From assembly GCA_035566895.1 (NCBI GenBank), contig DATMQA010000007.1, positions 61,164-125,163 of the forward strand: a DNA stretch of 64,000 bases, given 5' to 3'. The notes under the pieces are model-generated. The model saw nothing but the letters and a program-made list of their open reading frames with translations. It made no database searches and was not told the origin of the DNA. Both the position numbers and the translations under genes were made by a program. This document shows positions 32,417 to 40,730 of the stretch, piece by piece (position 1 is the stretch's first letter; the number at the start of each line of letters is the position of its first letter). This stretch comes from DATMQA01 sp035566895. Its GTDB lineage: Bacteria; Verrucomicrobiota; Verrucomicrobiia; Limisphaerales; UBA8199.

Positions 32417-33304
32417 ATGGCACGTGTTGCAAACGCCGCTCTTTTCCGGGCGCTCTCAAGACAGGCGGAAGAGCTCGGCCGCAGAGCGGGCGGGAACCAG
32501 CTACCTGTCCGCTTGCGTCCTTTGGCAGAAAAGCGCCGAATCACATCCGTCGAGTTCCAGCCCCTCTTGGTTGATGCAATGCTCACGACCCATCCAGGTG
32601 GGTTCCGGGTTTTCTTCAGCTCCGATGGCCGCGATCCGGAGGAACTTAAGCGGAAATACCACTCTGAGGAGAGCAACGGCCTTTTGCCTACCAGGCTGCG
32701 GTTTTCGTTCGCTCACGAGCTTGCGCACACCCTGTTTTACGATCTGGCACAACCAACACCCGAACTCGCCAAACGGTTCAGAGCTGGAGGGGGGAAGAAC
32801 GAGCTCGAAAACCTCGAGACAAGTTGCAACCGACTCGCCGCCAAGCTGCTCCTGCCCGCCGCCCTCGTCCGAAATGAGTTAGGAAAGGCCAAGGTCCTCA
32901 CCGCGGAATTCCTAACTGCGCTCGCCCAAAAGGCTGGTGTCTCCATTGAAGCCCTCATCAGGAGGCTCAACGAGCAGGACCAGCTTCTGGTCGCCCCATT
33001 TTTCCCTATCTGCATTCTCCTGCTCGATGGAGAGGATGGATGTTTCCGTGTCAAAGCACTGGCTACATGTCCAGGCTTCCGTCTCGCCGAGCGCCTTCTT
33101 AAAATTAAGCAAGGACAGGCATGGGAGCTGAATGATGCCGACGGGCACTCGATTGAAGCTGGTTGCATTACATCTCGAGAAGTGGCCTTTCCAGCCGACT
33201 CATCACGCCGCAGCAAGCGTTTGCGTTACCGGTATACCCAAGCACCAACCGGGCGGGGAGCACGGTCGTTTATAATGACCTTCGAAGAAATCTTGCCGAC
33301 CTAG
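32417..33304 (+). CDS. ImmA/IrrE family metallo-endopeptidase
   Basis: 295 residues. The zinc site RFSFAHELAHTLFYD has H-E-x-x-H; a second acidic segment, ENLETSCNRLAAKLLLPAAL, supplies the family E-x-x-x-x-x-F/N-x-x-A-x-x-L-L-x-P pattern. The last 110 residues (beginning around FPICILLLDGEDGCFRVKAL) form an extra domain not seen in the short phage ImmA proteins. ImmA/IrrE peptidases cleave repressors or regulators in phage induction, stress and some defense systems. Genomic context is a repeat-rich accessory island. The partner is the preceding unknown gene. Confidence 0.85.
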   Translation: MARVANAALFRALSRQAEELGRRAGGNQLPVRLRPLAEKRRITSVEFQPLLVDAMLTTHPGGFRVFFSSDGRDPEELKRKYHSEESNGLLPTRLRFSFAHELAHTLFYDLAQPTPELAKRFRAGGGKNELENLETSCNRLAAKLLLPAALVRNELGKAKVLTAEFLTALAQKAGVSIEALIRRLNEQDQLLVAPFFPICILLLDGEDGCFRVKALATCPGFRLAERLLKIKQGQAWELNDADGHSIEAGCITSREVAFPADSSRRSKRLRYRYTQAPTGRGARSFIMTFEEILPT

Positions 33305-33445
33305 CTGCCACAGCTCACCCGGCGTTCGGCAGAGAACTTTGGCTGGGTCGCATTTGCGCCGTGTTGCCAAATCGGATTCGCTCCCGGTGGTCAGTAATCC
33401 GTGTTCAGTATTCGGGCGGCGCGCTTGGGCCGTTTCGAAACGCAA

Positions 33446-33475
33446 CCGCTAATCGACGCTAATGGACGCTAACCA
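33446..33475 (+). repeat. 10-bp degenerate tandem repeat (ACGCTAATGG type)
   Basis: Three units in a row: CCGCTAATCG, ACGCTAATGG, ACGCTAACCA. Lies about 140 bases after the peptidase gene in a 520-base non-coding stretch (33305-33825), which otherwise shows only the hairpin at 33662. Confidence 0.6.
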
Positions 33476-33661
33476 AGTGAATTCTCGCCAGGGTGATTGC
33501 GGCCCAGCTTGCCTGGCAGGGCTCAGCCAGGAAAGAAGATTGCCGTGCAGACGCGTCCCGCATGAGGCGGAACGTGATCAGTTGCACAGATTCCCAAATC
33601 TGCGGGAGTGCCTCGATGACCCCTTGACCGAACGATGGGTGACTCCTTCTCCTTTGTGACG

Positions 33662-33713
33662 GGGTCAGTGGCGCAGATTTGCGTATCGTTATGCGAGTCT
33701 GCGCCACTGACCC
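33662..33713. repeat. Perfect 16-bp stem hairpin
   Basis: GGGTCAGTGGCGCAGA (33662-33677) and TCTGCGCCACTGACCC (33698-33713) are exact reverse complements with a 20-base loop. CTTTT follows the second arm, so it could terminate transcription in either direction, but the perfect stem and sharp ends also fit a palindromic mobile repeat or the residue of an insertion sequence. Confidence 0.7.
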
Positions 33714-33825
33714 TTTTCCGGTTCTTCAAAATCATCGAGGAAACGCCCGTTCTTAATTTTTCAACTCGGCATTATCTAGGCATTATCATGACGACTCGTG
33801 GTTGATCCTGTCAAAACCCGCGGAG

Positions 33826-34800
33826 TTACGGTGACAAATCCCAAATCCGGATTGTTGTATCGCTGCTCCCGCTCACCAAATGCCTGCTATCCGGTGAAAA
33901 GGCCAGCGAAAGGACCCAATTGGTGTGGCCGCTGAGCGTCCTCACGAGCCTGCCGGTTGCCAAAGCCCACACCTTGATGGCCTTGCGCGCCGTTGCGGCC
34001 AGAAGCCTTCCGTTCGGAGAAATCGCCAACCCACGGCAGTTGTCGCCGGTGTCGAACTCGCGCAGCGGCCGCCCCGTGCCCGCCTCAAGCAAAGCAACCT
34101 TTTGTTGGGTAGTTTGGTAAGCCACCGCCGAGCCGTCCGGCGTTACGGCCACGCTCCAAACCTGTTCGTCCGAACGCATCCACCGCTTGAGGCCGGTCGG
34201 CAGATCCCAGAGCGTGACATCACCCGCGGACGCGAACCCATTCCCGGCCCCACTCACCAATCTCTTGCCATCCGGCAAAAACGCTACGCTCAACACCAGT
34301 TGGTTGGTGCTGCCAACCAGAGTATGCACCAGGGCACCGGTAGCCACGTCCCACACCCGCACGGTCCGTTTTGAATCGCCCGAGGCCACCTGCCTCCCGT
34401 CGGGCGAAAAGACGGCTCGGGGGATGGCTTCCGTCTTGCCTTCCAGCAGCCGGACCACCTCGCCGGAGTCAGGTCGCACGAGTTTCACCCCGCTGTCCGT
34501 GCGCAAGGCCAGCAATTTGCCATCCGGCGAAAAGGCCGCCGAGGTGTCCCATTCGTTGGTTTCAAGCACGCGGATGGTCCGTCCGGTTGCCGCGTCCCAT
34601 AACCTCGCCGTTCGATCATCGCTGGCACTGACCACTATCCGCCCATCGGGCGAGTAGTCGGCGAAAGTGCTTCCCGTGTGCCCCCGGAGAATGAGTGAAT
34701 TCGTAATGGTTACCTCGGCCGCAGCGGTACCGCTTAAGCCACATGCCAGGGAGCTCGCGACCAGCAGAAAGCTCGGAAAGCATTTCATAAGTAACATCAT
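33826..34800 (-). CDS. Secreted WD40-repeat protein
   Basis: 324 residues from ATG 34800 (34788 is an alternative), with signal peptide CFPSFLLVASSLACGLSGTA. Seven WD40-like blades can be read: LRGHTGSTFADYSPDGRIVV, WDTSAAFSPDGKLLALRTDS, AIPRAVFSPDGRQVASGDSK, VLSVAFLPDGKRLVSGAGNG, VWSVAVTPDGSAVAYQTTQQ, CRGLAISPNGRLLAATARKA and VLSLAFSPDSRHLVSGSSDT. Most have the G-H/W-D ends in degraded form. A single closed propeller is expected. It lacks the RFYR...P module. Role: a protein-binding platform; partner unknown. Confidence 0.85.
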   Translation of the reverse strand: MMLLMKCFPSFLLVASSLACGLSGTAAAEVTITNSLILRGHTGSTFADYSPDGRIVVSASDDRTARLWDAATGRTIRVLETNEWDTSAAFSPDGKLLALRTDSGVKLVRPDSGEVVRLLEGKTEAIPRAVFSPDGRQVASGDSKRTVRVWDVATGALVHTLVGSTNQLVLSVAFLPDGKRLVSGAGNGFASAGDVTLWDLPTGLKRWMRSDEQVWSVAVTPDGSAVAYQTTQQKVALLEAGTGRPLREFDTGDNCRGLAISPNGRLLAATARKAIKVWALATGRLVRTLSGHTNWVLSLAFSPDSRHLVSGSSDTTIRIWDLSP

Positions 34801-34926
34801 CCAAGCCGCAGTTGAAGTTGTCAAAGAGGAGCGCGCGTGAATTTATATACAAATTCTCCGGGGGGCAGTCTCGCACACCCGGGCATTGGCGTTGACGGAA
34901 TTGAGCGACGAAGAGAAACCCAGCCC

Positions 34927-35547
34927 CTAAGGCACCACCAAAACAATGTAAAACCTCATCGCGCCCGAACGCGTCGAGTCGAACGCCGATACGTTTGTTC
35001 CCGTGCCGGTTAACGGAGCGCCCAGCGGCTGCCAGTTCGTTCCCGCCAGGTTCGTCGACCATTCCACTTGGTACCTAGTGTTCGTCACGGTCGGAAACGA
35101 AATCTCGACTGCCGGGAATATGCTCGGCGTCGGCCCGGTAGCGGTAACCACGTCCAACTTCCCGGACCATTCGGAAAGCGAACCCGTATTGCACCCGCCG
35201 ATAAAACCCTCGGCTTGGAGCTGGAGCAGATGTGAACCGTGCGCGACCGGCCCGAGATTAAACCAGCTCGACGCAGCCCCGGGCACCAGGATTTCCGTCT
35301 CCGCCCGCTCCTGTCCATCCACAAGGAAATGGATGCGAATGTACGAACAGTCCGCCGCTGGCGCTGTATATCGCGCGGTCAGAACCCCTGAGGTCCGCAC
35401 CGGCTGGTTGAACGTGTTGCTGCAGATCTCACCGTAACCCGAACACGATATCGCCGGAAGGGCGTAGGTGTTGGTCGTCGTCTGGGCCGACGCGGCAGCA
35501 GCGCAAAAAAATGCGGCCAGGGCAAGGCTCAATGAGTTGGTTTTCAT
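34927..35547 (-). CDS. Secreted beta-rich protein with shared C-terminal module
   Basis: 206 residues with a clear signal peptide (MKTNSLSLALAAFFCAAAAS, then AQ). The mature part contains four cysteines (ISCSGYGEICSNTF, ADCSYIRI, GGCNTGSL) and the strand pattern SGVLTARYTAPAADCSYIRI, HFLVDGQERAETEILVPGAA, SSWFNLGPVAHGSHLLQLQA, which resembles an Ig or CBM-like fold. The last 65 residues (YQVEWSTNLAGTNWQPLGAP to RFYIVLVVP) are the shared module, here with RFYI instead of RFYR. Function unknown. Confidence 0.8.
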   Translation of the reverse strand: MKTNSLSLALAAFFCAAAASAQTTTNTYALPAISCSGYGEICSNTFNQPVRTSGVLTARYTAPAADCSYIRIHFLVDGQERAETEILVPGAASSWFNLGPVAHGSHLLQLQAEGFIGGCNTGSLSEWSGKLDVVTATGPTPSIFPAVEISFPTVTNTRYQVEWSTNLAGTNWQPLGAPLTGTGTNVSAFDSTRSGAMRFYIVLVVP

Positions 35548-35797
35548 GGCGGGTATCAGTGTCAGTGCGCTGCAATTTCGCGGCGGTCAGGATTTCGTGG
35601 CAGGAAATATTCCCGTCAGATCCTGATTCATTTCAACATTTTCGTGCGAAGGAAACTTTCCCTCAAGGGCAAAATAGGTGGGCCAACTGATTCGCGTTCA
35701 ATAAGTACCCGTGGCTGGCGCGCGGAGCCACGGCTGGCAAATTATCAGGGGGAAAAACCTGCCCGCTGGTTCCCACCACCTCGATCACCGTCTCTGT

Positions 35798-35995
35798 TTA
35801 TCCGGCGCTGATGCCTCGGACATCAAAAACAGCCCGTGTTTACCGAGCTTGTAACGACCTGCACATTCAAGATCCCTCGTGTTTACCGAGCTTGTAACGA
35901 CTGTAACGGATCGTTACGGATAGTGTAACGGATAAAAAGCGCAAAAATCGCCCGTGTTTACCGATGTTGTAACGACGTAACGGATCAAAGGGGGG
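35798..35995 (+). repeat. Dispersed TTTACCG repeat, copy B
   Basis: Three modules CGTGTTTACCGAgcTTGTAACG lie at about 35835, 35878 and 35953, with GTAACGGAT words between them. The start (CATCAAAAACAGCCCGTGTT at 35821) and the flank TCCGGCGCTGATG are shared with copy A at 21601-21780, which runs in the opposite sense. Around it (35548-36239) are further degenerate GGTAG, CCTGGTA and CCCGACTAAT repeats. There is no gene in 35548-36363. Confidence 0.75.
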
Positions 35996-36239
35996 GTGCT
36001 ATATACATATATACCTATACCCCTCACGTCACCTTGGCTGGCTTTGTCCATCTATCCCAAACTGTAACTAACTGCGACCAACTTCGACCAGGTCCCGGTA
36101 GCCGCTCGGTAGGTCCTGGAAGCCCCTGGTAACCCCTGGTAGGTACCTAAAGCCTTCCCCTCATCCGTCGCCCCCCCAAGCATTCCTCAGTAATCCCGAC
36201 CAGTCCCGACTAATCCTGGGTTTCGAAATATTTTTTTCA

Positions 36240-36288
36240 GACTGTGGACTGTGGACTGTGGACTGTGGACTGTGGACTTTGGACTGTG
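36240..36288 (+). repeat. Heptamer tandem repeat (GACTGTG)7
   Basis: Seven consecutive 7-base units: five GACTGTG, one GACTTTG, one GACTGTG. It lies 75 bases upstream of the PLP-enzyme gene. Exact heptamers of this kind resemble the short tandemly repeated repetitive sequences known from cyanobacteria; unit number may vary between strains. Confidence 0.9.
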
Positions 36289-36363
36289 GCCGGCCCCCAG
36301 GCTTGCGCTTTCCTAGCCCCTGGTTCAAAGTCAATTTCCATTGTTGAAAGGGTGTGCCTGAAT

Positions 36364-37506
36364 ATGAATTCTCCGGCCTGGTTTGAAGTGGGCGACGTGG
36401 CGTCAATCCCGTCCCCGGCGCTGCTGCTCTACCGCAGCCGCATCGAGGAAAACCTGCGACAGATGGTCGCCATTGCGGGCGAGCCGGCGCGCCTGCGGCC
36501 TCACATCAAAACTCACAAGCTCCCCGAGGTGCTCCAACTGCAGCTTGCGCTGGGAATTACCCAATTCAAATGCGCCACCCTGGCGGAAGCAGAAATGGCC
36601 GCGCGGGTTGCCGTCCCCGATTTGCTGCTGGCCTACCAACCCGTTGGGCCAACCGTTGAAGGCATCGCCGCGCTGGCCAGGGCTTTCCCCCGCACGCGAT
36701 TCTCCGTTCTCTGTGATGACGCCGGCGCGCTCCAACATTTGTCTAAAACATGGTGCTCCTTGCGCAGCGCCAACGATAAGAAAACCCGGCCCCAGCCCGG
36801 CCTCGAAGTCCTGCTTGACCTGGACGTCGGCCAGCATCGCACCGGCGTGCCTCCGGGCGAGAAAGCGGTCGAGCTCTATCGGTTGCTGGCTTCCTTGCCG
36901 GCAATCAAACCGGGAGGCCTGCACGCCTATGACGGCCATATCAGCAATCCGGACCCGGCGGAACGAGCCGCAGCCTGTGACGCCGCCTTTGCGCCCGTGC
37001 AAGCCTTGCGCCGCCAGTTGACCGCGGCCGGCTTGCCCGTTCCACGTGTGGTCGCGGGCGGAACGCCCACGTTCCCCTTTCACGCGCGCCGCCCAGATGT
37101 GGAGTGCAGTCCGGGCACCTGCGTTTTGTGGGATGGCAGTTGCGCCGCCAACGTGTCCGAGCTGCCGTTCCTGCCGGCGGCGCTCGTGCTGACCCGGGTC
37201 ATCAGCAAGCCCAGCTCAAACCGGCTTTGCCTGGACCTCGGCCATAAGGCGGTCGCCGCGGAGATGCCCCAACCGCGAGTCCAGTTCCTGAATCTGGAGA
37301 ATGCCACGCCCGTCACGCATAGTGAGGAACACCTGGTGGTGGAAACACCACACAGCGGAGAGTTTAACCTGGGCGACTGCCTCTATGGCCTGCCGCGCCA
37401 TATCTGCCCCACCGTGGCGCTGCATGCCGAGGCCGTAGTGATCGACGGTGCAAAGAGTGCCGCGCGTTGGCGGGTAGTCGCGCGCGCTCGCCAGCTAACC
37501 ATCTAA
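36364..37506 (+). CDS. PLP-dependent D-serine dehydratase / D-threonine aldolase-like enzyme
   Basis: 380 residues from ATG 36364; the frame is open further upstream but only through repeat DNA. The fold-III barrel starts SIPSPALLLYRSRIEENLRQ, with the PLP lysine in LRPHIKTHKLPEVLQ. GGLHAYDGHISN and VVAGGTPTFPFHA are conserved barrel loops. The C-terminal metal site is LPRHICPTVALH: the H-x-C form matches zinc-dependent D-serine dehydratase, whereas bacterial D-threonine aldolases mostly have H-x-D. The enzyme probably removes D-hydroxy-amino acids. It is convergent with the DUF1697 gene and their stops overlap. Confidence 0.85.
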   Translation: MNSPAWFEVGDVASIPSPALLLYRSRIEENLRQMVAIAGEPARLRPHIKTHKLPEVLQLQLALGITQFKCATLAEAEMAARVAVPDLLLAYQPVGPTVEGIAALARAFPRTRFSVLCDDAGALQHLSKTWCSLRSANDKKTRPQPGLEVLLDLDVGQHRTGVPPGEKAVELYRLLASLPAIKPGGLHAYDGHISNPDPAERAAACDAAFAPVQALRRQLTAAGLPVPRVVAGGTPTFPFHARRPDVECSPGTCVLWDGSCAANVSELPFLPAALVLTRVISKPSSNRLCLDLGHKAVAAEMPQPRVQFLNLENATPVTHSEEHLVVETPHSGEFNLGDCLYGLPRHICPTVALHAEAVVIDGAKSAARWRVVARARQLTI

Positions 37507-38060
37507 ATCGAGGTCTCCAGAATTTTTCCGATCCGTTCCACCGTATTCCACGTCCGAGTGGTGATCTTCCTGCCGAACTGCTTCTCCAGCACCTTCATCA
37601 AATCGCTGGTCCCACCGTTGGCCGAAACCTCGACTACGCTGCAAAGTTCACCTTCTGAAACCCGCACGGTCTCATACCCCGGCCCTTTCAATCGCTCCGA
37701 AACTTTCAAACCGCCGTCCACGCTGGGCGGCAAAAACGTGACGTGCAGCCTGGTTTGTGCAGTCACCTTGGTTTTCTTGAACGGTTTGGACGCGACAAGA
37801 ACGTTAATTTGTTCTGCGGTACGAACGATCACGGTTATGTCGAAGCCGAACCTGGTTTTGAGCTTTTGCTCTATTTTTGTGGTAAGAACAGCCGGGTTCT
37901 TTTCTGAGGTTTCAAACACGACATTGCCACTGGCCAGGACGGTTCGGATGTTCGCAAAGCCAAGCGAGGCAAAGGCCTTTTTCAAATCATCCATGCTGAT
38001 CAGCGTGTTGCCCCCGACATTGATGCCCCGCAGGAACGCAACATAGGCCGACGATTTCAT
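37503..38060 (-). CDS. DUF1697 domain protein
   Basis: 185 residues from ATG 38060. The start MKSSAYVAFLRGINVGGNTL, then ISMDDLKKAFASLGFANIRT and VLASGNVVFETSEKN, is the DUF1697 signature (F-L-R-G-I-N-V-G, L-x-S-G-N-V). The end TWNTVERIGKILETS matches R-N-x-x-T-V-x-K-L of the family. Function is unknown; the family is soluble and widespread. A partial second copy lies just upstream. Confidence 0.9.
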   Translation of the reverse strand: MKSSAYVAFLRGINVGGNTLISMDDLKKAFASLGFANIRTVLASGNVVFETSEKNPAVLTTKIEQKLKTRFGFDITVIVRTAEQINVLVASKPFKKTKVTAQTRLHVTFLPPSVDGGLKVSERLKGPGYETVRVSEGELCSVVEVSANGGTSDLMKVLEKQFGRKITTRTWNTVERIGKILETSI

Positions 38061-38224
38061 CGGGAGACGATAGCCGAAGCAGCCCATAGTATCCAGGCCG
38101 TGCCAATAAGGCGGATGGCGTTGGCAAACAGGCCGGCGTGCGCCCGGGCAAGCCGGGTGGGTTGTGACCCGGGTTTGCCCCCCCAAATCGCGGGCTCGAA
38201 TGCCGCTTGGGTCCGGGTCAGACG

Positions 38225-38318
38225 GTAATCCGTCCCCCAAACCTCACCCTCTGAAACCCGGATGGCCTCAAACTCGGTGCCTTTCAGCCATCGTAATGCC
38301 TTGCAGACGAGGCCATTA
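38225..38318 (-). pseudogene. DUF1697 fragment
   Basis: Minus-strand reading gives NGLVCKALRWLKGTEFEAIR, then VSEGEVWG. It matches the LKGPGYETVRVSEGELCS segment of the intact neighbour (L-K-G-x-x-[FY]-E-x-[IV]-R-V-S-E-G-E), with sequence on both sides unrelated to the family. It is a remnant of a second copy. The rest of 38061-38420 shows no gene. Confidence 0.6.
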
Positions 38319-38420
38319 GGCCGCTGATGAGCTCAGTTGACATGGGCATTCCGCCGAAGAACACGCCATAGAGCGGCCTTGCATGTTTGGACAGAGATAT
38401 GCTGCTAATCAGGTCGAATT

Positions 38421-40340
38421 ATGGCCAATAAAAGCATCTTGTTGGCGGTCGCGGACCGTCTGACATTAGTTGACATTACCCAGGCTCTAGGCGCCGGGTG
38501 GGAAGCGACCTCGGTTTCCACCGAGGCAGACGCCTTTGCACAATTGGAAAAACGCTCATTCGATGCGCTGGTGGTGGACTTCAACCTGGGCTCACCCGAC
38601 GGCAGCGAGTTGCTGAACCAGGCAATGGAAAAGCGCCCCGAAACACCTGGATTCTTGCTGGCCTATGAAGCGGATTTGGCGCTGGTCGCTGCGAAAGTTG
38701 TGGGACCGCACCAAATCCTTCCCAAGCCTATCGAGGCCGCTTCCCTGAAAAGCAGGATCGAGAATGGCGTGGCCCCGGACGATTCGAACTCCAACCAAAG
38801 CGGAAGCGAGCCGGCCACCGGCGTCGGCGCCTCACCGGCATTCCCGCCCGTCTATTCCGAGGTGCTCAAGGCGCTCGACTCGCCGGACGTTACCAACGAC
38901 CAGGTGGGAGAAATCATCGCCCGAGACGCGGCGCTGACGGCTGAAGTATTGCGCCTGACCAATTCGGCGTACCTGGGTTTGCCGCGCAACCTCACCGACC
39001 CGGTGGAAGCGGTGGCCTCGCTGGGGCTGGAGACAGTCAAAACGCTGGTGATGGCCCTGCGATTCCTGGCCGAGCACGGCCAACTGAAACCCGGCTATTT
39101 GTCGCTCGAGCAAATATGGCAACACAGCCTGAACGTGGGGCAGATCGCCCGAGACTTGGTACTGTTCGAGACCAAGGATCGAACGCTGGCTTCGCAGGCG
39201 CTCGCGGCTGGGCTGATCCACGACCTCGGCAAGGTGGTGCTGGTCTTGAACTTCGACGATTTGTACGGACGCATCCACTCCCTGGCGCGCAAACAACCCG
39301 TTTCCCTATCGGATATTGAAAAAGAGATGTTTGGAGCCAGCCATGGCGAAATCGGAGCCTGCCTGGTGGGAATGTGGAACCTGCCCAGCGCCATCGTCGA
39401 GGCGGCTGCCCTCCACCATGAGCCTCCCCTGGGCGAACAGCAGCAGCTTACTCCGCTAGCCGCCGTCCACATTGCCAATGTCCTCGAACACCAGCTCCGG
39501 CCGAGCGACCAGGGCCTGATGGTGGCGCCTGTAATCAATGCCCCCTTCCTCAATGAGTTAGGGCTGCTCCAACGGCTACCGGTGTGGCGGGCCGCCTTTG
39601 CCAACCGCAGAGCTGCAAACCCCGATCCGGAGGCCGAGTCGGGCGAGACAAATCAATGGGGAGCGACGATGCTTTCAACCGCGACGCCGTCACGGACAGC
39701 GAATCAACTGCCGGGACCCGCCGCCGCAACACGCACCGCCACCTCGGGGAGTGGTGACGAAGAGCCGGCGGTTCATGCTTCTCGCTACCTGCAGGGGCAC
39801 TGGGTTTCCGCCGGTATTGCCGCCGGACTCCTGATTTTACTCGCCCTCTGGTTTGGAAAAGAAACCGAGCTCAACCCGAACGAGCCCGTTTACGCCCGGA
39901 CGCCCGTCTCTTACGAGGCGCCTGCAGTTGTCTTCTCGACTCTGCCGCGAGAAACGGTTCCACCGCGAGAAACGGCTCAACCGGTGGCAGAAGTCAGACC
40001 GGCCATGGATGTTTCAGAGGAAGCATCGGCAACGAATGTGTCATCCGCAACCGTTCCCGAGCCGGAGATTTCCCGGCCCGCGCCCGAGCCAACCGCCGTG
40101 GTTGCTCCCCCGGCGACTGTTACCAACGTCCCGCCCCCCACCGTGGCGCCAAAGGAACCACCGCCGCCGGAATTCCGACTAACCGGGATCATTTATACTG
40201 TTGGCCGTCCTTGTGCGATCATGAACGGCAAAACGGTGTACGTTGGGGACCACATCGACGGCGCAACTGTGATCAGCATTGGACGGACCAATGTGACGCT
40301 ACACAAGAACGGCCAGCGCAAGACTTACGCCCTGCGTTAA
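38421..40340 (+). CDS. REC-HDOD-transmembrane protein with GspC/PilP-like C terminus
   Basis: 639 residues. Residues 1-115 form a receiver-like domain with the phosphoacceptor candidate D53 (VVDFNLGSPDG) and K102 (ILPKPIEA); the N-terminal acidic pair is weak (VADR). Residues 141-395 are an HDOD domain (IIARDAALTAEVLRLTNSAY, IWQHSLNVGQIARDL, AAGLIHDLGKVVLVLNFDDL, WNLPSAIVEAAALHHEP). Residue 461-478 is one membrane helix, followed by a long Pro/Val-rich linker to 580. The last 55 residues (FRLTGIIYTVGRPCAIMNGK, then TVYVGDHIDGATVISI) resemble the inner-membrane GspC/PilP periplasmic domain. It could link signal input to a type II secretion or pilus machine. Confidence 0.82.
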   Translation: MANKSILLAVADRLTLVDITQALGAGWEATSVSTEADAFAQLEKRSFDALVVDFNLGSPDGSELLNQAMEKRPETPGFLLAYEADLALVAAKVVGPHQILPKPIEAASLKSRIENGVAPDDSNSNQSGSEPATGVGASPAFPPVYSEVLKALDSPDVTNDQVGEIIARDAALTAEVLRLTNSAYLGLPRNLTDPVEAVASLGLETVKTLVMALRFLAEHGQLKPGYLSLEQIWQHSLNVGQIARDLVLFETKDRTLASQALAAGLIHDLGKVVLVLNFDDLYGRIHSLARKQPVSLSDIEKEMFGASHGEIGACLVGMWNLPSAIVEAAALHHEPPLGEQQQLTPLAAVHIANVLEHQLRPSDQGLMVAPVINAPFLNELGLLQRLPVWRAAFANRRAANPDPEAESGETNQWGATMLSTATPSRTANQLPGPAAATRTATSGSGDEEPAVHASRYLQGHWVSAGIAAGLLILLALWFGKETELNPNEPVYARTPVSYEAPAVVFSTLPRETVPPRETAQPVAEVRPAMDVSEEASATNVSSATVPEPEISRPAPEPTAVVAPPATVTNVPPPTVAPKEPPPPEFRLTGIIYTVGRPCAIMNGKTVYVGDHIDGATVISIGRTNVTLHKNGQRKTYALR

Positions 40341-40390
40341 GCAAGTGATTGTTGTAAACGCAAGCTGCGGAGGTTCTTTTTTCGAGGACA

Positions 40391-40420
40391 GGACCGACAG
40401 AATCATGGCAGGACAGAACC
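40391..40420. repeat. CAGAATCAT dispersed repeat, copy 1
   Basis: GACAGAATCATGGCAGGACAGAA-type sequence at 40395-40418 (GACAGAATCATGGCAGGACA then GAA). It is the reverse complement of 51933-51955 with one mismatch. Between this and the next gene (40341-40730) there are short frames and degenerate AATTGGAAAT repeats at about 40614 and 40695; no gene is convincing. Confidence 0.65.
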
Positions 40421-40730
40421 ATAACACGTAGAATTGCTGCGGAATGCTTTCTCCACAGGACTGGCTTGAGCGCCTCAGAAAAACCAGCGGAGGCCAACGC
40501 AAAACAGGCCGCAAGTGAGGGAGCCGAGACCAAGAACAACATCGCCCGGAAGGCGTTTCTGAGGAAGCTCGATCCTCATATACAAAACTTCACTGCCAGG
40601 CACTTCGGGTTTAGGAATTGGAATTTGGAGCTTCTCTGGAGCCTGGTGGATGAAGACAGCATCGAGCGAAGGAGCTACCTGGCGCACAGGTAAAATTGGA
40701 AATTGGAAACTGTCTCACCTTCGCGTAAAG

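Noticed and set aside
40466..40693. 75-codon frame before the spermidine-synthase fusion
   Set aside because: Composed of degenerate AATTGGAAAT-type repeats giving F-G-F-R-N-W-N-L-E-L text; no start site or family.
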